NCBI RefSeq assembly: GCF_943373825.1
Contig: NZ_CALSBP010000002.1
Span: 1,911,501-1,975,500, forward strand
Source of the DNA: Aquimarina spinulae
GTDB lineage: Bacteria > Bacteroidota > Bacteroidia > Flavobacteriales > Flavobacteriaceae
Reading direction: 5' to 3'
DNA length: 64,000 nt
In this document: positions 43,055 to 51,591 of the stretch, one piece after another
How the letters are laid out: each line of letters begins with the position of its first letter
Position numbering within the stretch: the stretch's first letter is position 1
Position numbers and translations under genes: made by a program
Notes under the pieces: generated by a model
The model's database searches: none
What the model was told of the DNA's origin: nothing
The model's input: the letters and a program-made list of their open reading frames with translations, nothing else

Positions 43055-46000
43055 TTATTTCTTTACAATGGTATGTATTTCTGAAGTTCCTTTGGATGTT
43101 ATTTTCACGAAATAGTTTCCTTTTTCGGTTATTGCTCCTCCAAAAGGAAGTACCCCAGGGTTTCTATCATAGTTTTTGTGATAAATACGTCTTCCTAACA
43201 GATCATATACACTCATCGTAAACCTTTCTTTTCCTAATTTTGTTAGGTCAATATTGGTTATTTCGGTAAATGAATTAGGATATACTTTAACCAAATTCTC
43301 TGCTTTTTCTGGGCCTGCTGCTGCTGGTCTTTTGGTTAACAATCCCTGACCTGCATTAGTGTTATATGCATAATCTAATATAGTGTACGATAATCCATCA
43401 TTTGCTACAGTAGCATAAAACCATCCGTAATGTGTATTACCACTAATTTTGAAGGTAAATCCTATATAACCAGATTTACCATTCCAATTGGTATATGAAG
43501 AAGAACTTACAATATAGCTATTAGATTCTGCAACAAAATTACTAGAGGCTCCTACTTGTACTCCTTCACCAAGCATAGTTACATTTTTGCTACTACCTTC
43601 GCATACAACATCTTTGTTATAAGTAACCAATCGTACCGAATTATTGGTATACCATGCTCCATAATCGCTGTTGTCACCAACTTCTATTCTAAAGAAATCC
43701 CAGGTACTTGATGAGCTTACAGAGATATCTTCATTATTTACATAAACCACTCCGTCATTAGTAGCACAAGGAGTACAAGAACCTCCACAGTCTACTCCTG
43801 TTTCATCTCCGTTCTGAATACCATCGGTACAGGTAGGATCAGATCCTCCGGTTCCTACAGTAATAGTATAATCTTCTACTTCTCCATAGCTAAAAGATTC
43901 ACATGCTGTAGGGATACCATTGTATTTCATAGATACTCTCATTCTGGTATTCCCGTTTTTGGCACTAGATGGGATTGTAAAACTACCACTTACTGATGTA
44001 TCTTTTGAAGCAGCTTTACTCCATACTTGCTCACCTGCATCAGTAAAATCTCCATCCTGGTTATAATCTATCCACACGCTATATCCTTCAGAATATACGG
44101 TTCCTGACCAGGTTGGGGTAATAGTAATAGTATGAGAAGCGCCTTTAGATAATGTAGTAGATACCGAAGTATAATCTCCATATCCTCCGGTAGAACCTGT
44201 AGAAGAATTATCAATTGTTCCTAATTGTACTCTACCGATATATTCGTCTGATACACTTTTCCCGTTAGAATCACAATATGTTATCGGTGTACTACAAGGC
44301 TCACATGATCCACCACAATCTACTCCCGTTTCATCTCCGTTTTGGATGCCATCATTACAGGTAGGAGTTACTACTAATTCTTTACTTCCTGCCTTAATAG
44401 TACCATAAGGCTCTGTACTATATGCATAATCTAATAATGTATATGAGTTTCCACTAGCATTTACCTGAAATCGAAGCCATCCGTGGTATTCTTTAGCATT
44501 TTTAATAAATCTAAATCCTGCATACCCAGTTTGTCCATCCCAATTGGTATATGAGTTTGTTCTAATCTCATGTAAATCAGGATATGCTCCCCCATCTACC
44601 CAATTACTAGTAGTACTAATTGGTGTATCTGCTGGTAGATTTGCAACCCTTTTTGTACTTCCTACAGCAATCATTGCAGCTGTATAAGTTTCGAATTGCA
44701 ATGCAGGCTGGCCACTTGGATGCCCAGAAGCGTTGTAAAATAACCCTCCGTAATTTGTTCCTCCACCTAAGGATGGAATATTAGCATCTGTAAATGGTTT
44801 CCATACCGTAGTGGCATCAACTGTAAGATCACCATTATCTACATAAACTACTTTAAAAGGATCATAAAATGAAAAGTTAAACACTACTTTATCAGAATTT
44901 AATGTGCTTGTCCCACCTGAAATAATAGCATTTTTAAGAGTGATTGTACCTGAAGCATTATCAGCAGATCCATGATTATTAGTACTTCCACTGTATTTTA
45001 CTCTTAATTTCTTATTGTTTATTACCGTTATACTAGCTGAAAATCCTTGAGGAAGGCTTGACGAAAAGTGCGTTCCTTGCGTTAATGTTCCAGAACTTAA
45101 TGAAAAAGTACCTCCTTCTATATCTATATCATAAGAATCATCTACTAAGGTTCCATTATTAGATAATGATTCTTCAACAGTATTATTATTTACTACTAGT
45201 GAAGCTCCGGTAAGATTTACCCCTGTAGCCGTCAAGTTAGCTGGTTGCCATAATGGTTTTCTTGTTGAGTGTTGTAATGCTGCAAGCATTCTATTTATCT
45301 GTCCTTGAGTATACATTTTTGCACAACCTGCTGCTGCATCATACCCCATATAATTTTCATAGTTAATCAAATTCCCACAATCGCTGGCTCCGACAACACA
45401 TCCATCATCTCCAGAATCCGTATCCTCTTTTGGCGTATCACTAACATAATCTCCATTAGGGTCATCACATCCTCCTTCAAAAGTATGTATTAAATTAAGC
45501 CAATGCCCGAATTCATGTGTAAAAACAGATGCAAACTCTTTGTTGGTATTACCGTGTAAGTATCGACCGTTATATACTACTCTTGCTATATTTGCATCAG
45601 ACATTGTTGTATTTGGGTACCATGCTACTCCAGAATTTGTTGCCACTCCATCACCGTAGAGATCACCGGTAATATATACATTCATATATTTATAATTATC
45701 CCAGGCATCTGCTGCAACAACAGGGCTACTATAATTACCCATTCCAGAAGCTACAGGATGAATAATTACTCCATTGGTGCTACCTCCATCGGGGTCTATT
45801 TTAGCCAACGCAAATCGTATACTTAGTGTTGATTTGCGACCGTCAAAAACGGGGTCAATTGAATTAAAATCATCATTGAGTCCATTAAAATCTTTATTTA
45901 ACGCATCAAGAGCTCCTTTTATCTTATCATAATCTACAGTTTTTCCGTGCTGTGTTGTACCATATACATGAACCACTACAGGTATAGTATACGTTTCTGC

Positions 46001-46210
46001 TGCTTTTTGCGAAAAAGCTTTACTCTGAACATAATTTTTGGTAAACGTATTGAAGTTTTCATATTCGGCTTTTGCTTTAGGATTTGCCGAAAAAATATAC
46101 GCATTGGCATTACTTGCCTCACATCTTTTTGCATCTACTGGCTGCTGCGCCAGAAGAGACGAAACATAGGTAAATAGCATAGCTGCCAAAATAATAATTT
46201 TAGTTTTCAT
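43055..46210 (-). CDS. Secreted M43 (pappalysin-like) metalloprotease, GEVED and T9SS domains
   Basis: The 1051-residue protein has a signal peptide, then the M43 catalytic domain with HEFGHWLNLIH (His 232, Glu 233, His 236, His 242) and the Met-turn YENYMGY (Met 288). Later there are two copies of a Cys-rich linker (GDETGVDCGGSC) that separate beta domains, a GEVED domain (FSYGEVEDYTITV, about 705-790), and two similar domains containing SYTNWDGQTGYAGFRF and SYTNWNGKSGYIGFTF. The end (VKYYPNSF-like VKVYPNSFTEI ... GNYFVKITSKG) is a T9SS sorting tail. Likely degrades large extracellular proteins; the substrate is unknown. Confidence 0.9.
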   Translation of the reverse strand: MKTKIIILAAMLFTYVSSLLAQQPVDAKRCEASNANAYIFSANPKAKAEYENFNTFTKNYVQSKAFSQKAAETYTIPVVVHVYGTTQHGKTVDYDKIKGALDALNKDFNGLNDDFNSIDPVFDGRKSTLSIRFALAKIDPDGGSTNGVIIHPVASGMGNYSSPVVAADAWDNYKYMNVYITGDLYGDGVATNSGVAWYPNTTMSDANIARVVYNGRYLHGNTNKEFASVFTHEFGHWLNLIHTFEGGCDDPNGDYVSDTPKEDTDSGDDGCVVGASDCGNLINYENYMGYDAAAGCAKMYTQGQINRMLAALQHSTRKPLWQPANLTATGVNLTGASLVVNNNTVEESLSNNGTLVDDSYDIDIEGGTFSLSSGTLTQGTHFSSSLPQGFSASITVINNKKLRVKYSGSTNNHGSADNASGTITLKNAIISGGTSTLNSDKVVFNFSFYDPFKVVYVDNGDLTVDATTVWKPFTDANIPSLGGGTNYGGLFYNASGHPSGQPALQFETYTAAMIAVGSTKRVANLPADTPISTTSNWVDGGAYPDLHEIRTNSYTNWDGQTGYAGFRFIKNAKEYHGWLRFQVNASGNSYTLLDYAYSTEPYGTIKAGSKELVVTPTCNDGIQNGDETGVDCGGSCEPCSTPITYCDSNGKSVSDEYIGRVQLGTIDNSSTGSTGGYGDYTSVSTTLSKGASHTITITPTWSGTVYSEGYSVWIDYNQDGDFTDAGEQVWSKAASKDTSVSGSFTIPSSAKNGNTRMRVSMKYNGIPTACESFSYGEVEDYTITVGTGGSDPTCTDGIQNGDETGVDCGGSCTPCATNDGVVYVNNEDISVSSSSTWDFFRIEVGDNSDYGAWYTNNSVRLVTYNKDVVCEGSSKNVTMLGEGVQVGASSNFVAESNSYIVSSSSYTNWNGKSGYIGFTFKISGNTHYGWFYATVANDGLSYTILDYAYNTNAGQGLLTKRPAAAGPEKAENLVKVYPNSFTEITNIDLTKLGKERFTMSVYDLLGRRIYHKNYDRNPGVLPFGGAITEKGNYFVKITSKGTSEIHTIVKK

Positions 46211-46399
46211 AATCGTATTGATTTTGTGTTATAGTTAATTATGAAAATTAAAACTATTGAAGCATTTAGGGTTATACTATTATAACCAAACACTATACTA
46301 TGTTATCTGTTTCACACTATTTTAACATTTATACTATCAAAAACATAATGTTAAAGTGCAATTGCTATTGATTTTTCACGAAAAAAAGAATATAAATAA

Positions 46400-46419
46400 G
46401 CACCCTATAGTAAGGGTGC
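46400..46419 (-). terminator. Terminator after the curlin-repeat gene
   Basis: Stem GCACCCT/AGGGTGC with a 6-base loop, 57 bp past the gene's stop codon. On the minus strand it is followed by TTATTTATATTC and then a T run. Confidence 0.7.
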
Positions 46420-46475
46420 CTATTTGTTTTATTAGCCTGCTAGTTATTGATAAACTGAATCTAATTTGTAATAAA

Positions 46476-48608
46476 TCATTGTGAAATAACCGAACTATTA
46501 CCATTGCCTTCTTGAATTATCGTTACCGATAACGAATTGCCTTCTTGAGAAGCTGTTAAACTATTAGCACTACCAATTTGTTTTGTATTAAGGCTATTAT
46601 AATTTCCAATCTGAGTAGCATACGTAGTATTAAATGATCCATCCTGAGCAGAAATTACTCCATTCGCTTTTCCTTGTTGTAATTGGGATAAGAAATTTTG
46701 TTCACCATCTTGAGTGGCAATAGTACTATTAAGATGACCGCCATCCAGAGTTTGCTCAACAGTATTAAAAAACCCATTTTGCATACTCGTTATTTTATGA
46801 GCACCTCCCCAATTATTAGCAGTAGCTATGACACTATTTCCTTCTCCTTTCTGGGTTTGGGTGCTCTTAATACCATTTCCTTCTATTAGCACTTCACCCT
46901 TATTAAAAGCCCCTTCTTGATATTGCTCAACGTTGGATTCATAATCACCATATACGGTAGCAGTAGACTTGTTATAATTTCCTGTCTGCCGTTGGGTTAC
47001 ATTAGTATTAAAACTATAAATAGTAGTAGAAGCATCATTTCCTATACCTTCTTGCCTCTGATTCACATAACCTCTAATCTCCAGATTTGCATAAACATAA
47101 TTACTTTCTCCTACCTGATTCTGAGAAATACCGCCTGGGATTACACCTCCTACAAACGCTCCATTAGTAAAAGCCTCTGCCATATTCCTTATTCCTTTCT
47201 GATGTTGACCTATACCCACAGGCAATGAACTTACCTGATAAGCAAAAGCCTGGTTATATTCTCCTGTTTGGCTTTGCTCAATAGTATATATACCATTTTG
47301 GATTGCAGTCGCAGTATTATAATTACCATTTTGAGATTGTTTTATCATTCGGTCTCCAAAGCTAGAGCTTGAAAATGGTTGATTGGCAATCAACGTATTT
47401 CCTAATCCATTTTGTTCTTGAAAGATGCTATTTGAAATAAAGCCTTCTTCTTGAGTTGCTATTGTATTATTATTCTCTCCGGATTGACGTTGCTCAATAC
47501 TATTTTGACCAAAACTCTCTTCTTGAGTTGCTATTGCACTATTATACTCTCCGGATTGATGTTGCTCAATACTATTTTGACCATAAGGTAAAAATTGATC
47601 TGCCATAGCATGATTAAATACTCCTTTTTGTTCTTGAAAAATACTGCTTCGATCAAACTGATAATCCATAAACTGATGTGCTACCGTACTATTGTTTTCC
47701 CCATATTGTATCTGTTCAATAGTATTTGTGTACCAAAAACCTGATTTTTGATTTGCTGTAGCTTGGTTAAACGTTCCTATCTGACTTTGTTTAATAGTAT
47801 TACTAGCTACTTTCTGGATTGCAGTTGCTATATTATGATTTCCTATTTGTAATTGAGTGATTGTATGAAATCCATAAGCTTCCTCAAAAGCCCACTCCAA
47901 AGACATTTGATCAGCAATCGCAACATTCCCTAAACCGTTTTGATCTTGAACAATATAACTTTTAAATCCTTTAGACTGAGTTGCTATTGCTTTATTATTT
48001 TTCCCAGATTGCCTCTGTTCAATTCTATTATGGGTTTCAAATTCTATGTATTGATTTGCTGTAGTTTGATTAAATTCTCCTTGTTGATTTTGTGTGATTT
48101 TATTATATCCGCCATCATACTGGTTTGCCAATACCATATTGAAGGCTCCATCCTGTGATTGTACAATACTATTCTGAACTTTCATTTCATTAAAAAAATC
48201 TGTTCTCTGGGATGCCAATGCTTTGTTATTGTTTCCGATCTGGGTTTGTTCGATTCTACCTTCCAAAATACCAGAATACTGAGTCGCTTCTGCAGTATTC
48301 AATGTACCTAACTGATTTTGATACACGGTATTAAAGTCTCCTTGCTGCATAATATATGCCTTATTTTGATCTCCTGTCTGGATTTGACGAATAATACCAT
48401 TACCTATTGTCTCATTTTCTATACCCTGCTCTACTCTTGCGTTATTATAATTACCATCCTGAACTATTGCTAAAGTATTGTTCACTCCTTTTTGAGAAAT
48501 TTCTATTTCATTTCCTTTTCCTGTTTGATCGACATCTATAACATTATTTTGAGCAAAGGTGAATGCTACACTTAATAAAGCCGAAAAACTTAATATTGTT
48601 TTTTTCAT
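46476..48608 (-). CDS. Large curlin-repeat (functional amyloid-like) protein
   Basis: The 710-residue protein has a signal peptide (MKKTILSFSALLSVAFTFAQ) and then about 30 repeats of roughly 22 residues with the pattern N-x-A-x-x-x-Q-x-G-x-x-N (for example NTAEATQYSG, NKALASQRTD, NQATANQKSG, NSAIATQEES). Gln and Asn at fixed spacing are the hallmark of curlin repeats in CsgA/CsgB, but typical subunits have about five repeats. It probably forms or nucleates extracellular amyloid fibres. No csgEFG export genes are in the window, and there is no T9SS tail. Expression signals upstream are not distinct. Confidence 0.85.
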   Translation of the reverse strand: MKKTILSFSALLSVAFTFAQNNVIDVDQTGKGNEIEISQKGVNNTLAIVQDGNYNNARVEQGIENETIGNGIIRQIQTGDQNKAYIMQQGDFNTVYQNQLGTLNTAEATQYSGILEGRIEQTQIGNNNKALASQRTDFFNEMKVQNSIVQSQDGAFNMVLANQYDGGYNKITQNQQGEFNQTTANQYIEFETHNRIEQRQSGKNNKAIATQSKGFKSYIVQDQNGLGNVAIADQMSLEWAFEEAYGFHTITQLQIGNHNIATAIQKVASNTIKQSQIGTFNQATANQKSGFWYTNTIEQIQYGENNSTVAHQFMDYQFDRSSIFQEQKGVFNHAMADQFLPYGQNSIEQHQSGEYNSAIATQEESFGQNSIEQRQSGENNNTIATQEEGFISNSIFQEQNGLGNTLIANQPFSSSSFGDRMIKQSQNGNYNTATAIQNGIYTIEQSQTGEYNQAFAYQVSSLPVGIGQHQKGIRNMAEAFTNGAFVGGVIPGGISQNQVGESNYVYANLEIRGYVNQRQEGIGNDASTTIYSFNTNVTQRQTGNYNKSTATVYGDYESNVEQYQEGAFNKGEVLIEGNGIKSTQTQKGEGNSVIATANNWGGAHKITSMQNGFFNTVEQTLDGGHLNSTIATQDGEQNFLSQLQQGKANGVISAQDGSFNTTYATQIGNYNSLNTKQIGSANSLTASQEGNSLSVTIIQEGNGNSSVISQ

Positions 48609-48879
48609 CGTACTATTTTTTAATATTAAAAATTGATTTTAAGAATGTGTATTAATCAAATTAATGTTTACGATAAAACTTTGAAAATAGAAGTTAAGGG
48701 GATTTTGTTACCTTAAATTTACGATTAAAAAAAAGCAGAAAAAATAGATATTTTATGTTTTCGACAAAAGGTGTTAAAATGTGTAAATCATAATTTAAAC
48801 GTAAGTTATTTCATTCATTATCAGAAATTTACATATTGTTAAAGATTGTATAATTTGGATTTAATGAAACCTTTTTTTG
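48609..48879. other. Noncoding stretch upstream of the curlin-repeat gene
   Basis: AT-rich, no gene and no strong palindrome seen. It should contain the promoter of the curlin-repeat gene on the minus strand, but no exact TTG/TAnnTTTG pair stands out. Confidence 0.5.
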
Positions 48880-48998
48880 TATACGTTAGGGATAGTAGTG
48901 GCATCCTTTTTTGTGATCCTAAAACTTCTGAAAAAGACGCTCGAGTGATAGCAAAAAAGATATAACGAATAGCCCGACCCTGATTAATAAATCAGGGT
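48880..48998 (+). ncRNA. Candidate structured noncoding RNA (Flavo-1-like?)
   Basis: The intergenic block has paired ends CGTTA (48884-48888) and TAACG (48963-48967), an inner GGAT...ATCC hairpin, then a segment GATATAACGAATAGCCCGAC and a final hairpin ACCCTGATT/AATCAGGGT (48977-48998). GGGATA near the start and AGCCCG near the end look like a conserved block I associate with an RNA motif recurrent in Flavobacteriia, but I cannot confirm the family name without a covariance search. The final hairpin could alternatively be just the terminator of the convergent dipeptidase gene. Confidence 0.4.
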
Positions 48999-49031
48999 AA
49001 CGCTATCATTATTTTAATATATATAAGAGTC

Positions 49032-50420
49032 TTACTTACTTAGTTCGGTAAAATATTTATAGAAGTGTGGGATCGTTTCTATTCCTTTTAAGTAATTCCA
49101 TACCCCAAAATGTTCGTTAGGAGAGTGTATTGCATCACTATCTAAGCCAAATCCCATTAGGATTGTTTTACTTTTTAATTCTTTTTCGAATAAAGAAACA
49201 ATAGGAATACTACCCCCGCTACGTTGTGGTATTGGTGTTTTACCAAAGGTATCCTGATATGCTTTACTCGCTGCTTTATATCCAATATTATCTATTGGGG
49301 TTACATAACCCTGCCCACCATGATGCGGAGTTACTTTTACCGTTACTGCATCTGGTGCTATGTTTTCAAAGTGATTTTTGAACAGTTCTGTAATTTCTTC
49401 CCAATCTTGATTAGGAACCAAACGCATAGAAATTTTGGCATAAGCCTTACTTGCAATAACTGTCTTTGCTCCTTCTCCTGTATAGCCTCCCCAGATTCCG
49501 TTTACATCTAATGTGGGTCGAATAGAATTGCGTTCATTAGTTGTATATCCTTCTTCTCCGTACACTGCATTAATATCTAATGATTTTTTATATCCATCAA
49601 GAGAGAAAGGTGCTTTTGCCATTTCGGCTCTTTCTTCTGTAGAAAGATTTTCGACTTTATCATAAAAACCAGGAATGGTGATATGATTATTTTCATCGTG
49701 CAAAGAAGCAATCATTTTGGTTAATATATTGATTGGATTTGCTACTGCACCACCGTATAAACCACTATGTAAATCTCTATTGGGTCCTGTTACTTCGACT
49801 TCGACATAACTTAGTCCTCTTAATCCGGTAGTAATAGAAGGAACATCTTTGGCTATCATTCCTGTATCACTAATTAAGATTACATCATTAGCTAGTTTAT
49901 CCTGATTACGTTCTACAAACCAACTTAAACTTTTACTTCCTACCTCTTCTTCTCCTTCGATCATAAATTTTACATTACACGGCAACTGGTTCGTTTTGGT
50001 CATAATTTCTAATGCCTTTACGTGCATATACATCTGTCCTTTGTCATCACAAGATCCTCTGGCAAAAATGGCTCCTTCGGGGTGGATATCTGTCTTTTTA
50101 ATTACAGGTTCGAAAGGAGGACTATCCCATAAATCTATCGGATCTGCTGGTTGTACATCATAATGTCCATAAACCAATACTGTCGGAAGGTTTTTATCTA
50201 TAATTTTTTCTCCATACACTATTGGATATCCTGGAGTTTCGCATATTTCTACGGCATCACATCCTGCATCTTTAAGGCTTTTGCTAATTTCTGATGCTGT
50301 TTTAATTACATCATCTTTATATGCTGTATCTGCACTAACAGATGGAATTTTAAGTAGCTCGAAAAGCTCATTTATAAATCGATCTTTATGTTCTTGAACG
50401 TAAGATTGTATATTTTGCAT
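49032..50420 (-). CDS. M20-family dipeptidase (CNDP-like metallopeptidase)
   Basis: The 462-residue protein has the M20 metal motifs: VLVYGHYDVQPADP (His and Asp), ARGSCDDKGQ (bridging Asp), IEGEEEVGS (general-base Glu and metal Glu) and a C-terminal SGGSIPIVS ... GFGLDSDAIHSPNEHFG (last His). Inserted dimerization domain GLRGLSYVEVEVTGPNRDLHSGLYGG. It hydrolyses short peptides in the cytoplasm. Monocistronic. Confidence 0.93.
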   Translation of the reverse strand: MQNIQSYVQEHKDRFINELFELLKIPSVSADTAYKDDVIKTASEISKSLKDAGCDAVEICETPGYPIVYGEKIIDKNLPTVLVYGHYDVQPADPIDLWDSPPFEPVIKKTDIHPEGAIFARGSCDDKGQMYMHVKALEIMTKTNQLPCNVKFMIEGEEEVGSKSLSWFVERNQDKLANDVILISDTGMIAKDVPSITTGLRGLSYVEVEVTGPNRDLHSGLYGGAVANPINILTKMIASLHDENNHITIPGFYDKVENLSTEERAEMAKAPFSLDGYKKSLDINAVYGEEGYTTNERNSIRPTLDVNGIWGGYTGEGAKTVIASKAYAKISMRLVPNQDWEEITELFKNHFENIAPDAVTVKVTPHHGGQGYVTPIDNIGYKAASKAYQDTFGKTPIPQRSGGSIPIVSLFEKELKSKTILMGFGLDSDAIHSPNEHFGVWNYLKGIETIPHFYKYFTELSK

Positions 50421-50498
50421 GAATCTGAGTTTATTTTCGCCTAAAAGTAGTAAAAATGAAGTAAATTAGTTGTTCTCTATTTAAGTATATCTGCTAAT

Positions 50499-51188
50499 AT
50501 GAATGCATTTTTGAAACTTCCTTTTTTATTTTCTGAAAATCGCCTTCTGAAAGACTTAAAACATTGCCAATCCTATTCTTTTACTTCTCATTTCAATACT
50601 GATGATTATTCTGGTAATTGGAAATCTATTGCGCTTAGATCCCTTAATGGAGATATGAATCAAATTTATGCGCACTCGTCTGGTGCTCATAATTACAAGA
50701 ATACTTCTCTATTAGATCATTGCCCTTATTTTAAGGAAATAACTGCGCTTTTTAAATGCGAAAAAGAATCTATTCGTTTACTCAATCTTTCTCCTTATAG
50801 TAGCATAAAAGAACATACAGATCATAATCTGGGATATGAAGATAGAAGTTTTAGAATTCATATTCCGATCACAACAAATAAGGATGTTCATTTTTACATA
50901 AATAACAAAGAAGTAACTATGGCTGTTGGCGAATGTTGGTACGGGAACTTTAATCTACCACATCGGGTAGAAAACAAAGGAGCAACCGATCGTATTCATT
51001 TAATTATAGATTGCATTCGTAATAAATGGTCGGATCAATTATTTGCTGAAGCTGGTTATGATTTTACGCTAGAAAATCAACCTCATCAATATTCTAAAAC
51101 AACTAAATTGAAAATGATCGAAGAGTTAAAAACCATGAATACCGAAGGATCAAAAGCATTGATCGATCACCTAAAATCAGAATTGTAG
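50499..51188 (+). CDS. Aspartyl/asparaginyl beta-hydroxylase-like dioxygenase
   Basis: The 229-residue protein has the iron-binding pattern EHTDHN (His-x-Asp) and NLPHRVENKG (distal His) on a double-stranded beta-helix, with RSFRIHIPI providing the 2-oxoglutarate Arg. This matches the Asp_Arg_Hydrox family. The target is unknown. The start at 50499 is the only fitting ATG; it lies about 78 bp from the divergent dipeptidase start. Confidence 0.85.
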   Translation: MNAFLKLPFLFSENRLLKDLKHCQSYSFTSHFNTDDYSGNWKSIALRSLNGDMNQIYAHSSGAHNYKNTSLLDHCPYFKEITALFKCEKESIRLLNLSPYSSIKEHTDHNLGYEDRSFRIHIPITTNKDVHFYINNKEVTMAVGECWYGNFNLPHRVENKGATDRIHLIIDCIRNKWSDQLFAEAGYDFTLENQPHQYSKTTKLKMIEELKTMNTEGSKALIDHLKSEL

Positions 51189-51285
51189 GAATCAAAAAAT
51201 GAGAAGATTTTAAAGAAAATATCCTGGTTTCCTAAATTGTTATGTATTACTTTTCATATTATTCAAAAAAAATAATTTAAGTTCT

Positions 51286-51314
51286 TTGAGATTTATAAGG
51301 AATATGTATATTTG
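51286..51314 (+). promoter_or_regulatory. Promoter of tRNA-Leu
   Basis: TTG (51286-51288), an 18-bp spacer and TATATTTG (51307-51314) match the Bacteroidota consensus exactly. The tRNA starts 45 bp later. Confidence 0.85.
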
Positions 51315-51358
51315 CACTCGCTTTTACAGAAAGTCCTAAGTGTTGTAAAAGTATTAAT

Positions 51359-51440
51359 GCGGGCGTGGTGGAATTGGTAGACACGCTAGACTTAGGATCT
51401 AGTGCCGCGAGGTGTGAGAGTTCGAGTCTCTCCGCCCGCA
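51359..51440 (+). tRNA. tRNA-Leu (anticodon UAG)
   Basis: The acceptor stem GCGGGCG/CGCCCGC closes the cloverleaf; the D-arm is TGGAATTGGTAGACACG, the anticodon stem-loop is CTAGA-CTTAGGA-TCTAG with anticodon TAG, a long class II variable arm follows (TGCCGCGAGGTGTGAG), and the T-arm contains GTTCGAGTC. Discriminator base A; CCA is not encoded. Reads CUA and, with wobble, other CUN codons. Confidence 0.97.
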
Positions 51441-51450
51441 CAGCAAAGGA

Positions 51451-51480
51451 AAAGCCGAATCATCTGATTCGGCTTTTTTA
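51451..51480 (+). terminator. Terminator after tRNA-Leu
   Basis: Stem AAAGCCGAATCA/TGATTCGGCTTT with a 2-base loop, followed by TTTTA, 11 bp after the tRNA. Confidence 0.9.
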
Positions 51481-51485
51481 TTTAG

Positions 51486-51559
51486 GGTCATACATAGGTC
51501 ATACTTTTACAAACTTCTCAATACTAAAATTGATACCTTAATTGAATTCAAGGTCATAA
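51486..51559 (+). repeat. Short direct repeats GGTCATAC next to tRNA-Leu
   Basis: GGTCATAC occurs at 51486-51493 and 51497-51504 (11-bp spacing, one helical turn), and GGTCATAA at 51552-51559. They lie between the tRNA terminator and hsdM, where arm-type sites for a recombinase or excisionase would be expected. They might also be chance repeats. Confidence 0.4.
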
Positions 51560-51591
51560 TTATTACATTTACTTTTTATTTAAATATCTAT

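Noticed and set aside
46476..48608. Regularly spaced similar units that might suggest a CRISPR array
   Set aside because: Units are coding, degenerate at nucleotide level, keep one long open frame with a signal peptide, and fit curlin repeats. There are no identical repeats with unique spacers and no cas genes.
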